Of a stretch of 64,000 nt of DNA, positions 1 through 11,700 are shown in pieces. A model generated the notes under the pieces. The model worked only from the letters and a program-made list of their open reading frames with translations, did not search any database and was not told the DNA's origin. Within the stretch, counting starts at the first letter, position 1; each line of letters opens with the position of its first letter. The DNA is from Lineus longissimus. Lineage: Eukaryota; Nemertea; Pilidiophora; Heteronemertea; Lineidae. The DNA lies in the NCBI RefSeq assembly GCF_910592395.1, contig NC_088317.1:13208001-13272000 (forward strand), read 5' to 3'. The translations under genes and the position numbers were made by a program.

Positions 1-497
1 CTATTACTACAAAGACAATGTAACCTGTTTAGACGCATGGTGCGGATTGAATCTACTTGCTCAAGGTTTTATCGGACCCTTCTGTCCAGATCTATTTTAA
101 CTGGTGCTGACTGCCCCAGAACGTTGCTAGGGCGTATTCTAAAAGCAGGTGTTTCCCCAGTGGACATTTTATTTAACAGGGGTGGGGAGGAGAGAGCGGG
201 AGAGCACGCGCCCATGTCTGACAGTGTCGTGGACTCTCTTCGATCTCTCTTCCGCTCTCCTACTTACAATAATGGGGGCACTGAGTTGGCCCTGACCAGG
301 CTCTTACTGAACAGTTTTTAAATTTCATTATATATCTTTTATGTATATGGCCCTGACCAGGCCTTTGCTCAAGTGATTTTAATTTACTATACTATGTACT
401 GATAAGTTTAAACTACTATACTGTCTTTGAATGTACTTGTATATTTCTTTTCCCCAATTATGGGGGTGCAATAAATATTATTATTATTATTATTATA
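1..497 (+). mobile_element. 3' end of a non-LTR retrotransposon (LINE)
   Basis: An open frame at 37-321 ends LTRLLLNSF and is followed by two similar 'GGCCCTGACCAGG' segments (289-301 and 350-362), an AATAAA-like signal and a (TTA)n tail at 468-497. A terminal coding stretch plus microsatellite tail is the typical 3' end of L2/CR1-type LINEs. The 5' part is outside the window. Family not recognised with certainty. Confidence 0.4.
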
Positions 498-1780
498 GGC
501 CTCACGAGTCAGCCTGTAGGGCCTACTGTTTTGCACTTTGTTTGCGAGTGTGCTTCAGAAAGGATAAATTATGTGGTGATTATGAGGTGATTATGAGGGA
601 GATATCAGTGTGCGTAAGTGTTTTGCTTGGAATTATGATACTGTAGAAATGTCTAATTACTGTAAATAGTTATAAGCTCAGTTTATTATTAACACTTGTT
701 AATAAGATATGAAGTCTTAGCCCTCTGTTTCTTAGTTCCTTGGTCCATTAGGATGAGATTGGTGACAGATCAGTGGTGACATAGTACTTGACGAACTAGT
801 TTTAACCGTCGTCGATATTTGGATGCCCATGGTTGTGACATTGTCTTTGTTTATTTAATGGTGACGCCTTATCGCTCGACCCGGTTTTACGCTACAAATG
901 AATAAAATAATTGAAAATATCATGTCTGCCCAGTTCACGCCGACTTATCGGCGGTGAATATCAGTCCTTAAGTCTCCTCCTTTCACCGCCGACATCAAGG
1001 GCCAGGAAATCAGTCGGACACACCATCATAAACGGGTGGCCAATCAAATTGCTCGACACAAAGTAATTGAATGACGGCCTGGAATTGGCCACCGATTTCC
1101 GTGACGACGTATCCTAGCGGGAGTTCTTTATACAAAGCTGGATCGCTGTTGGTGACGCTCTCTGCCGACAAAATTGCTGACGAAAGATGAACGTGGATGA
1201 TGAGGGAACATGCGGGAATGACGACGATATGTCCACATTGTTGAGAGTATATTCTCTTCATGAATTAGAACCTCTTCTTTTGAGTGCCGAACTGTAAAAT
1301 AGAACGTGATTGTCAAACCTGGTGTTTTTTGCCAAAACTCGTGTGTGCACGTTTTATATGTTCATTGTAATTTATTTCTTATATTTGAGGATAATTTCGA
1401 CGTGTTCTTATCTATTGCGTCATTGATTTTCGTGAGTGCGGACCGCCTTTTAAGTTTTCAAGGCGGTAAAATTTGAAAAAAATGTAAAATTGTAAAATTA
1501 GACCACGCGCTAAGAGCGTGCCGAGAAAACAGGAAATTTGATTGAATCCGTCATGGGTTTGTGGATCTCGATAGCGGTGATGCAACGCATGAGAGTCAGG
1601 ATGTTTGTTGCTAAGTGTAAAAGCCGTGCATCGAGCTAAGCACGAGACAGACTTGTTTATCAACCCTGGAAGGTCAACCTCTTTTCCCAGGGGCCATTGC
1701 GCTCCCCCACTTTCAGTACGCTTATCAACTTTGGTTGCGTTTAAAAATTAAAGCTGAATAGTTAGTAAATGATGATTAAA
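498..1780. other. Intergenic, no gene seen
   Basis: No supported coding sequence. Around 935-1000 lies a copy of a dispersed motif: the reverse complement of 'gaaaggaggagacttaagga' plus 'cggcgataagtcggc' is seen again near 42130-42180 and, more loosely, near 6030-6080. Confidence 0.4.
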
Positions 1781-2003
1781 ATATACTCTAGTTTCTCACT
1801 CCTAACGTCCAGCAAGATCTCCACATTGTGCACATTTCTAGGCCCGTAATGGGGTAATTTTTAGGCCTTCTAGATTGCCATTATTGACGCAGCTGGTCAA
1901 TCAAGTATAGGCGTAAAGAAACTTATTCCTTCGTGGACCCACCAAAATGTACACATCACTGGCTGACTGCAGCGGACGTTAGGTGTGCAAAACTAGAGTA
2001 TAT
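1781..2003. mobile_element. Short MITE with 30-bp inverted ends
   Basis: The left end atatactctagtttctcac and the right end (reverse complement atatactctagttttgcac) pair over about 30 bp into cctaacgtcc. Non-coding, 223 bp. The terminal TATACTCTAG is shared with the element at 45711-46080, suggesting one superfamily. It lies about 700 bp before the C3-like start codon. Confidence 0.7.
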
Positions 2004-2286
2004 CAGTGACGTCAATTGATACATGTCATTCAATCATTAGCATACGATATCAAACAAGACAACATTATTTTGCTTATGGTAATCATAAAATCATGCAACC
2101 CTTCGATGGATTGAATTATTCTCGCCGTTGGAATTGGTCAGTGTCACCTTGATCGGGATATAAAATCCTCCGTACAAAAAGGCCAGCACCTCACAGGCCT
2201 CAAAAAAGTATCTAGACCAAATTTATTTACGACTATTCGACACATTTTTGTGGTACGAAAAAATTACAAGTGCATCCTGGTTGGTT

Positions 2287-2296
2287 GGGAAAAACC
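2287..2296 (+). promoter_or_regulatory. Possible Rel/NF-kB-like site upstream of the C3-like gene
   Basis: GGGAAAAACC at about 400 bp before the start codon, and GGGAAAATCCC at 3335-3345 in intron 1, fit the loose Rel consensus GGG(W)4-5CC. Complement genes are often Rel-regulated, but single sites occur by chance; no TATA box or initiator could be assigned. Confidence 0.2.
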
Positions 2297-2370
2297 TACC
2301 AAGAGGATGTTTTTCTCCATCTCGCCAGTCTAGGTTTCTGGGTTAATTATACAACAAATATTTAAAGGAA

Positions 2371-2580
2371 TTTACTGCAGTATGTTTGTTCCTGGTTCAT
2401 CAGTAAACTATTTGAAGCTTTTCCAATTTTGTTTCAGTTTTTAGATAGAAGAAAACGCGTTTATTCGTGTTTTTTAGTTCGCACAAGCCCTTGCGCGACG
2501 GACCTTTCTGGGCAGGTGACTGGGCAGCCGACAGCTGGGTAATAGTGCCCTTAGTAATTATACCAATGATCCTTTAAGAT
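2371..2580 (+). repeat. Dispersed repeat copy 1, in the C3-like 5' flank
   Basis: Shares 'tttactgcagtatgtttgtt', 'cttttccaattttgtttcag' and the GGTAATA...CCAATG-TCCTTTAA end with 51923-52460 (same strand) and, for its right end, with 29240-29400 (opposite strand). Non-coding. Its right end is about 120 bp before the start codon, so it may contribute promoter or 5' untranslated sequence. Confidence 0.6.
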
Positions 2581-2698
2581 AACAATTTTTTTATGTGGTA
2601 TTTCCTTTCATCTTTTATGTTCTAAAGAAGCCTTTGCTGAATTTGTTCGGTAGGAGTCGACCAGTTGATATCCGGCATCTGTAGCGAGCGGGAGCAAG

Positions 2699-2766
2699 AT
2701 GCTGAACACTCCGTGGCTACTAGGAGCGTTCATGCTCTTGGCAGCGGCGTATCAAGTGGATGCAAG
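2699..2766 (+). CDS. C3-like exon 1: start codon and signal peptide
   Basis: ATG at 2699 opens 22 codons plus two bases, starting MLNTPWLLGAFMLLAAAY: a hydrophobic core followed by small residues (signal peptide). Donor gtaagt at 2767, phase 2. The split codon AG|C joins to exon 2 to give Ser. The start is chosen because it is the only ATG giving a signal peptide in phase with exon 2. Confidence 0.85.
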
Positions 2767-5700
2767 GTAAGTAATGCTACTTCGTATTGTCAATTCTTTT
2801 GTCTGGCATTGCTGGGATGGCCGTCTTGGACGGCTCTCTTGTGATGCATTTACATTAACTTTTATAACAACGCGAAGTTGGAAGGTTTGCCTCCATCTTC
2901 TTCGCCTGTTTTTTTTCACCGAATAAAGTGGGATTGATCTTAGGGGTCTCGTGCGCGTTCCAATTTTCAATGGAAAAGGGGGTCATTTTGAGTTGAAAAA
3001 ATACCCGAGAAAAAAATTAAATAAGAGTACTATTATATAGGTTCCTTTCACAAGTTTGCCATTAATTACAAAGAAAGTATGGACATATTCTTATAATTAA
3101 TGAACCAATTATTGTGAACAGATCTGTGACTCGTGCAGACAGTGGCTGTATAGTAAAAATGAATATAATTCGCAGGGCGATCAGAATCTCGTTTGACACA
3201 ACTGGCAATCAAGGCAAAAGTTTGACTCGTTCACATTCTACTGAATATTGTCTTATTGGATGAGGTTTTGCTATGCCGTTCCGAGAACCGATTCACAGAG
3301 AATGGTACTCGTTCTCATTCCTGATATCAGATACGGGAAAATCCCACTTACCACATCGTTTCGTACAGGCTTAACATTTTGTAAGTTCACATTTGGTCAC
3401 TCATAGTAGCATGCGGATGGTTTTAAAAGAACAGCCATAATGTCGTGGGCTAATATGACTATTACGTGTAGGGCTACCAGTCTTTTTATGTACGCGCGCA
3501 TTACCGTGGTACCTGAGTTTACCAAAGACAGGTTTCAGTCAGCTTTGCTTTGCAGAGAGAAGACAGCACGGATGAGAATACTAGGCCTGATGCGAGTTTT
3601 GGTCTTTTACGAATGGTTGGCCGCGCATGGGAGCGCATCGAGCCCGAAGCTTTACGGATAGCTTTGCGTGTCAGTCGTTTTGTTGCAGAAAACGTAGAGA
3701 GTAATATTAATGACTTGTTAATCGAAGACGAGGACGATCTAGAGGGTTAAGAGATTTTGTCAGAGCCTGAATATGATGACTGAATTGACATGCACAATGT
3801 AGAAATGCATTACAATCAATCGCGATTCAATCAGTGTAGTTCGTTTTTGTGGTTTATCCACATTAGAAGCCAGGTTGTTCGCCTTTCGTTCCACATGGCT
3901 GATGATGAGGGAGCGTAGATACACAGAGCAACACGAACACAATTATTGCTATAACTAGACTAAACTTTGATGAGTAACAATATCACACATAAGGTATAGA
4001 TACAATATAAGATAATATGATTGGTTATCAAGACATGAGTAGGAGGAGCCAAGAGTCTTAATATTGTGAGTGATGCTAAGAGGAATACGCAAATCCCGAC
4101 AGTTTTGTAATGTTGATTCTACCCAATGCCCAACTATAAAAATGAAGTGCAATACAGAAAGCCCTGAATATAATTGCATTTAATTTTAAGGACTTTCTTT
4201 ATTGTTGTTTACGGATTTCCCTTCAGGAAAAACTTAGTGAGTCATAGGGCCATCAGTCAAGACTACATGATACAACTATTGAAATTCATTGCGTTCCTGA
4301 ACATGATCTGCGCAATGGATATGCCAGATACTGTAAAATATGTGATAAGCGAACGGCCCACAAAACTGGTCGAGAGGAAATCATTGCGTATACATGTTCA
4401 GGTCCTTTGAAATAGGCCTAGATGACGCTGATTGTAGACTTCTTCCGCGTTCGTGCAAAAGTACTTGGGCTCATTGAGTTGAATTGGATGAAAAAAAAGA
4501 CAAACAGGATGTGATGATTAATACTGGGTTTAAGTCAATTCTTCGTCCAAATCTACAAATTCTAGACCATTGTCTTCGACTTCAATGTTATCAAAATCAT
4601 CTTTCTCCCATCCCTTGTAATCCCTAAAGTTACGGTACATCCTAGTTTCGGATTCCCTCGGGACGTGCGAAGATCAATTTGTTTTGCCCCCTTTTCATTG
4701 TATTGTATTTTATTGTATTGTATTGTATTGTATTGTATTGTATTGTATTGTATTGTATTGTATTGTGGCGCCATGTCAAAAAGAGCAAACGTTTCATTCA
4801 TGTTTATCACAAGTTCAATCCCATTTTCATCAACCGCCTGGGTAACATTTTGCTGAAAATTGGCCACAAGTTCATCCGCGTTTTCGGGAATAGCCGTAAA
4901 TTTTTTGCATTGTTTCCTTAAACTAATCCCGTTCCTAGAGAGAAAACCAGTTAGCCACCCTCTGGACGCCCTGAAGTTTGTTAATTGTGGCCGATGCTGC
5001 CGGTATTCTTTGCTGCTGTTCGGAAAGCACTGCCCATCATGTTCGGAAAGACTGTTCAGCTTTAATCATCATGTCGTCACCCGAGACAGGTACCCCATGT
5101 TCTCGCCTTGTTGCCATCCATTCACGAACTGACCTGTCAACCTCTGGCCATAAGGCTGAAAAAATGTGGACTTTAGAAAAGAACAATTTCAAATTTAAAG
5201 TTCCAGGTTCTCATGGACATCAAATTTGAAAAGAAAATGACATGTAAGATGGCGTTAATTTTCTGTTAAAAGTACAATACAGCACTCACCAATGCCTCTT
5301 TGTCTTTGTCTGCGCCTGTTGACCTGCCTGCTCGTAGTTTCGCGATGTCTCTCTCGGAGGTCATCCTCTTCGCGGAGCCATCGGCGCATAGTCGCGGAGG
5401 GGATGTTATACTCCCTGGCAAACTGGGGCGATAAAATCCCATGAGGCTGCCTGATGTTTTCGTTTTCATCGAGCAGACGGATTTTCTCCGCCAGTCAATA
5501 CGATCGATGACGCCGAGCAGGAGGTTGTAAGGCATCGACATTTTCAACAACATTATTGATGTCGCCATTATCCATTGGATGAACGAAATCAGAAAACATT
5601 ATCAAAATGCAAAAAAAGACAGTGCACATCATTTTGGTTTCTTGCTGACGCTTGCGATTCACGATCTTAAATGCACGAGTAGGCCAGCGTTAAATCGGTT

Positions 5701-8700
5701 ATTCAATGTCATCTAAATTCAAAGTGATATCAGACATGGATTTTGTGGTACATGTACATGCTCAATGAATCGTGTCATTAGCGTCATCTAGGCCTATTTC
5801 AAAGGACCTGCACATGTATACGCAATGATTTCCTCTCGACTAGTTGTGTGGGCCGTTCGCTTATCGCATCCACGGCGTGAATAACTGTATCTACTTTCGA
5901 GAACTCGAAGACCTGCCTCAAGCTGATAAATCGTACACAAAAACATGTCATTCTCGGTGAATGGGATCTTTGGGACGGGATAGCCAAACCTTGATATGGA
6001 TACCGCATGCCATGCTGACTTGCCGGCATTGAATGTCAATCCTAAAGTATCCTCCTTTACACACCGACGCTAGATCGGCATGCCGCATGCACATCTGTCC
6101 ATAATCTGTTTTCATGGATTCCCTGATATTTCTATAATTGTTTTGCATATCCAGTTTGTAGCTTAGTTGATGAGGGCTTGGATCAAATTTTAGTGTCTCA
6201 CCCGGCATCGATTACCCGAAAAGGCAACCGAAAATCTTGAAACCGACGCATAATGTCGAAACATTTCCATCAGCGCATTATGTCCAATTTTTCATCATAT
6301 TTATGTCCAAAATAACAGATAATGTGGATGTAAATGATCAACTCATGATGTCGAAAATTTTCCCCAACGCATAATGTTCAAACCTTTAACGCATAATGTC
6401 GATTATTTTCCCGAAATACTCGCTATAAAGGTGTTATGCAAAAACTGGAATTTTCCTGTATTCGGACTTTGAATTTTCAAGCTAATAACTAAAAAAATAC
6501 AGTTTTTCTACCTAGCCCCTAATGGTTTTACGGCCAACACAAATATGCACACCGAACATGCCGAAGAGGTTTTTTAGGGAAGTGAAAAACCCTTGGAGGT
6601 TATTCGCATTATTCTTATTTTTAACAAAAAACCGTTACAGGGTGCATACGTGTGTTGGCCGAAAAACCTTGAGGATTATCAAAAGCTTAACAACCTTTAT
6701 TTCTAACAGTGCAATTCCTTTTGAGACTGAATTCGCGCTCCAGTGTTTAACCCCGATTTCCCTTATTTTGGCTGCACATATGAAGGAGCTATCAATCGAT
6801 ACAGTTCTATGTGGTGGAAAGGTTTACTGTGTACATGATATCAGTGGTTGAGGATCATCTGAATTATGTATATATGTTTAATTAACTTCTGCTTCTTCAG
6901 CGTTCGCTCTTCTCTTGGATGTGAGTTTCTCCAGGGAGTATTCCTCTTTCCACGGCGGGATGAGCGTTTATGCGTGACACTACGGTTATGCGCCAATTGT
7001 ATTTATTGGCCTCGTGAATCCGACTTCGGCGAGAGGTTGAGTCCACGTAAGCTACTCATGTTTCTCACTTCAATTGACCGAATTCTGCCATTATTTCAGC
7101 CCGAGTTTATTTGTTACCTCACCGAACTTACTGAGGGTGAATTCTTCTGAGGATATATGGGTCACGCTGCATGGCCCACCCGACCTTAGTGTGTCAGTCA
7201 GTGTTTATCTAGAGAACTATCCAGATAGGGCCCGTCGGTTCTCCAACCAAACGATCACTGTGAAAAGTGGTAAGTCGTCTTTGTGTTCTTCGCATGTAGC
7301 AAGGAAAAACAACTTTTTAAAAAGAAGTAATAGTATTTGTTGTGCCAATGGTTCGACACATGGACGGAACTAAGTTGAACTACAGTCCAAATGACAGATG
7401 ACATCCATCCTGGTTCGCGTCATTAGCGAGGATTAGCACCATTCCGACCCCCACTCCTACTGAAACTCCGAGAGCGAATAGTAGCAACCAATGGACAACC
7501 GCGATTTAAATGATTTGATGGATGGTTTCCACTCCTGGAAAACTATCACACGTGGGAAAATCAATCAGCGTCTTTAATCTATTTTGCTCTTATATTATGA
7601 ACATTGAAGTCGTTTTCCTATTCGTAAGAAATCGGCAGGAATAAGAATTAGACTTCGATATTTGCGGTTCTATGCGCGCATTGGTTTTAAGGTCTCATTA
7701 GGGAGGTTTTTTGTCTTCATGGGCGGCCAACCCAGCATTGATATTTCGGTCCTCACAGTATGTCAGTGTTGATTCAGCAGTTGTTTTGGCAAAGACATGT
7801 TTTTTTGGGAGTTTCTGAAACCTACAGCGCTACTCAATTGGCGGCTAACAAGAAACTATGCATTTACTGTTGTTGCCGACGTATGTGTACACTGAACTTG
7901 GGATGTGCGTCGGCCCCGTGTTGAAATGCCGTCCAGTGCCAGTTGGTGCGTTTTTCGTAGATTTGTGCAAAATTCAACATATCTCAAAAGTTCAATTTTT
8001 GACCCTGGTTGTTTTTTTATTTTTGTGTAGCGTAACCAACTGTCTTTCATGGGAGAATGGTCACTGTAAGAATTATTCAGGAAGAAATGTATAATATTTG
8101 GGGGTTTTCGTGATTGTCCGGCCCAATTGGCAATATTGCCATTTGGGATGGTGAACAGAGCTAGGAGCAAATGCGACGGTTATGATTTATTTAAAGAAAT
8201 AAAATGCCCGAGTTAACATCCTGCAGACTCAGGGGAATCGGGCGTTTCCAGTGATATACGACAAAAATGGGTTGTCCTCGTGAATTTACTTTGGAAACGC
8301 ATTTTAAAAAAGATGTTACGTCCTGTTAATGGGGCACGTCATCATCGCGTACATTTGGGAAAAACTCCCTAACGAGACCTTAAGACGTAATGACGACATT
8401 TTCATGAGCACAGAAACTATTAACTTCAACTTAACCACGTAGCCATGAATAATTTGAATAATTTCCAACAGCAATCTTTATGAAATATGCAATATTGGTG
8501 AACAGAGTGCCGTTTGAAACAACAGTGCGTCATCGTTTTCTTCAACGCATTTCCAGTAGGCCCGAAGTGAAACTCGGCCCTTTTCATCAAATTTGGTATC
8601 TCATGACAACGGATGTGTCCTCTTAGAGAATCGAGTCAGACCTTTTGCACATATTACAAAGAAATGCCTTGACTACCTGAAAATACAATCTGTTCGGCAT

Positions 8701-11700
8701 TCCCAAGGTCAGTTTTGCTTGCAGCGCGAATGCAAAATGACCAGTTGAGCTTAAAGGGGTACCTGTTTTAAGTGCAGTTTCCGCCAAATGTGAACACTGC
8801 AGTGGCACAAGGCATGAATTGCCTTGCCCAAGGACTAAACAAATATGCTTCTATATGATATATGCTGAATATATGAATAGCTTGATGCTTTCCGGATAAG
8901 AATATGCATGATTTGCAGTATGTGATTGGCGCTGAACGTGATTATTTTGCACAATTGAGGCGTTCTATATATTTCGACGTATGGGATGTTAAGTATGACA
9001 CAATTTGAGTAGATTGTCATAGTACATAAGATATTTGTAGATGGTCGTTCCAGCCTTTCCTTTTGAGGACACCTGTGTTGTCGGGTATCAGGTGACTTGT
9101 AGGAGGCTGAAGTTTTATCATATGTTAAAAAAAGGCTGTCAGGGTAATGTCAATCTTACCTTAAGACGTCATGACGACATTTTCATGAGCTCAGAAACTA
9201 TTAACTTCAATTTAACCACGTAGCCATGATTAATTTGAATAATTTCCAACAGCAATCTTTATGAAATATGCAATATTGGTGAACAGAGTGCCGTTTGAAA
9301 CAACAGTGCGTCATCGTTTTCTTCAACGCATTTCCAGTAGGCCCGAAGTGAAACTCGGCCCTTTTCATCAAATTTGGTATCTCGTGACAACGGAGGTGTC
9401 CTCTTAGAGAATCCAGTCAGACCTTTTGCACATACTACAAAGAAATTCCTTGACTACCTGAAAATACAATCTGTTCGGCATCCCAAGGTCAGTTTTGCTT
9501 GCAGCGCGAATGCAAAATGACCAGTTGAGCTTAAAGGGGTACCTGTTTTAAGTGCAGTTTCCGCCAAATGTGAACACTGCAGTGGCACAAGGCATGAATT
9601 GCCTTGCCCAAGAACTAAACAGATATGCTTCTATATGATATAAGCTGAATATATGAATAGCTTGATTCTTTCCGGATAAGTATATGCATGATTTGCAGTA
9701 TGTGATTGGCGCTGAACGTGATTATTTTGCACAATTGAGGCGTTCTATATATTTCGACATATGGGATGTTAAGTATGACACAATTTGAGTAGATTGTCAT
9801 AGTACATATGATATTTGTAGATGGTCGTTCCAGCCTTTCCTTTTGGGGACACCTGTGTTGTCGGGTATCAGGTGACTTGTAGGAGGCTGAAGTTTTATCA
9901 TATGTTAAAAAAAGGCTGTCAGGGTAATGTCAATCTTTCCTTAAGGTCTCATTAGGGAGGTTTTTTTGTATTCATGGGCGGCCAACCCGTAGTTCCTGAA
10001 ATCATTGATTTCTCGGTCCTCACAGTATGTCAGTGTTGATTCAGCAGTTGTTTTGGCAAAGACATTTTTTTTGGAGTTTCTGAAACCTAGAGCGCTACTC
10101 AATGGGCGGCTAACAAGAAACTACGTATTTACTGTTGTTGCCGACGTATGTGTACACTGAACTTGGGATGCGCGTCGGCCCCGTGTTGAAATGCCGTCCA
10201 GTGCCAGTTGGTGCGTTTTTCGCTGATTTGTGCAAAATTCAACATATCTTAAAAGTTCAATTGTTGACCCTGGTTGTTTTTTGTTTTTTTGTGTAGCGTA
10301 ACCAACTGTCTTTCATGGGAGAATGGTCACTGTAAGAATTATTCAGGAAGAAATGTATAATATTTGGGGGTTTTCGTGATTGTCCGGCCCAATTGGCAAT
10401 ATTGCCATTTTGGATGGTGAACAGAGCTAGGAGCAAATGCGACGCTTTTGATTCATTTAAAGAAATAAAATGCCCGATTTAACATCCTGCAGAATCAGGA
10501 GAATCGGGCGTTTCCAGTGATATACGACACAAATGGGTTGTTCTCATGCATTGACTTTGGAAACGCATTTTAAAATAGATGTTACGTCCTGTTAATGGGG
10601 CACGTCATCATCGCGTACATTTGGGAAAAACTCCCTAACGAGACCTAAGACGCAAAAAACGCGCACTGAGTTGCAGGTCAATGACGCACCATACCAGTGA
10701 CGCTCTTATCTCTCTGTGTTTGCGTTGATTACGCGCTTCCTACGTGCGACCAACGCGCGAACTACGCGCTAGGTAGCGTGTCAATGACGCACCAATGACG
10801 CGAATTTAGGGGTAACAATTGTGATTTGGACTGTATGGTTTTATTTCAAAACCCGGCACATGGATTGAACTAAGTTTGACTAGTGTTTTATTTGCGAGTG
10901 ATTGGGCACATGGACGGAACTATAATAAAGGTCAACTATGGTTTCAATGAAAAACCTGAAATAAATGACATAGCCTACACTACGACGGAAATAAGATTGT
11001 AATATATACTAACCTAACATGAGGTATGACATGAACTACTATACGTGAAGCAAGAATAAAAATAGAGAGTTTTCGCAAATCTCCCGAAACGCCAACGCGG
11101 ACGCCTATCCCATTGTTCAACATAGTTTTTTAGGAGAGCATTCACGTTGGCGTTTCGGGGATTTACGAAAACTCCCTACTATTAAAAATCAAACGTGCGT
11201 CAATTCCACCTGATGTAAAAATTTCGGAAGTTTGAAATAATTACAAATCGTCCTACAGTCCAACTAGCTTAACTAATTTTCTTACGGTCAACTCGCCCAC
11301 TGATCCTATTTCTTTGGAGTTTTTTTTCTAATCAGTTGGTTTATAATACGGGCAACGCCGAACACGACTTTCAGTCATACAATGAAAACCGGACTTATTG
11401 CGCGGCTAGGCCCCTTGTTATGTGCACATTGGTCATCTTGATCCAGGAGTGTAAGCGATGGCAAATTAAAACCAGACAAAACAAGGTACCAGGCGCCAAT
11501 TCCATAAAAGCATTCTAACTTAGTATGCTACTAGGCCTTAGCAAGATTCCAAATGCTTAGTTGGTTGCTTGTTAGTAAGCAACTTAATCGTATTCCCTAA
11601 AACCATTCTATGAACCATTCTTACTAGTATAGTTGCTTGCTAAGCATTGGCTAAAATGGTGTGTTCATTACGAAACCACAAAACCACATTGGTCAATTTC

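Larger units (their letters stand above)
4343..5870 (-). mobile_element. pogo/Tigger-like DNA transposon remnant with inverted flanks
   Basis: The segment 4343-4425 (gataagcgaacggcccacaa onward) recurs inverted at 5787-5868 with about 90% identity, enclosing a decayed minus-strand CENP-B/pogo-type transposase. The inverted copies may be part of the element's ends, or a duplicated flank; exact termini were not found. Confidence 0.65.

Noticed and set aside
4562-4867. Repeated QYNTI peptide as a protein repeat
   Set aside because: It is the translation of a (TATTG)n microsatellite within a dead transposase.
6522-7150. Two overlapping open frames before exon 2
   Set aside because: Lie in a region with an inverted repeat and no family motif; not joined to the complement gene in any phase that avoids a stop.
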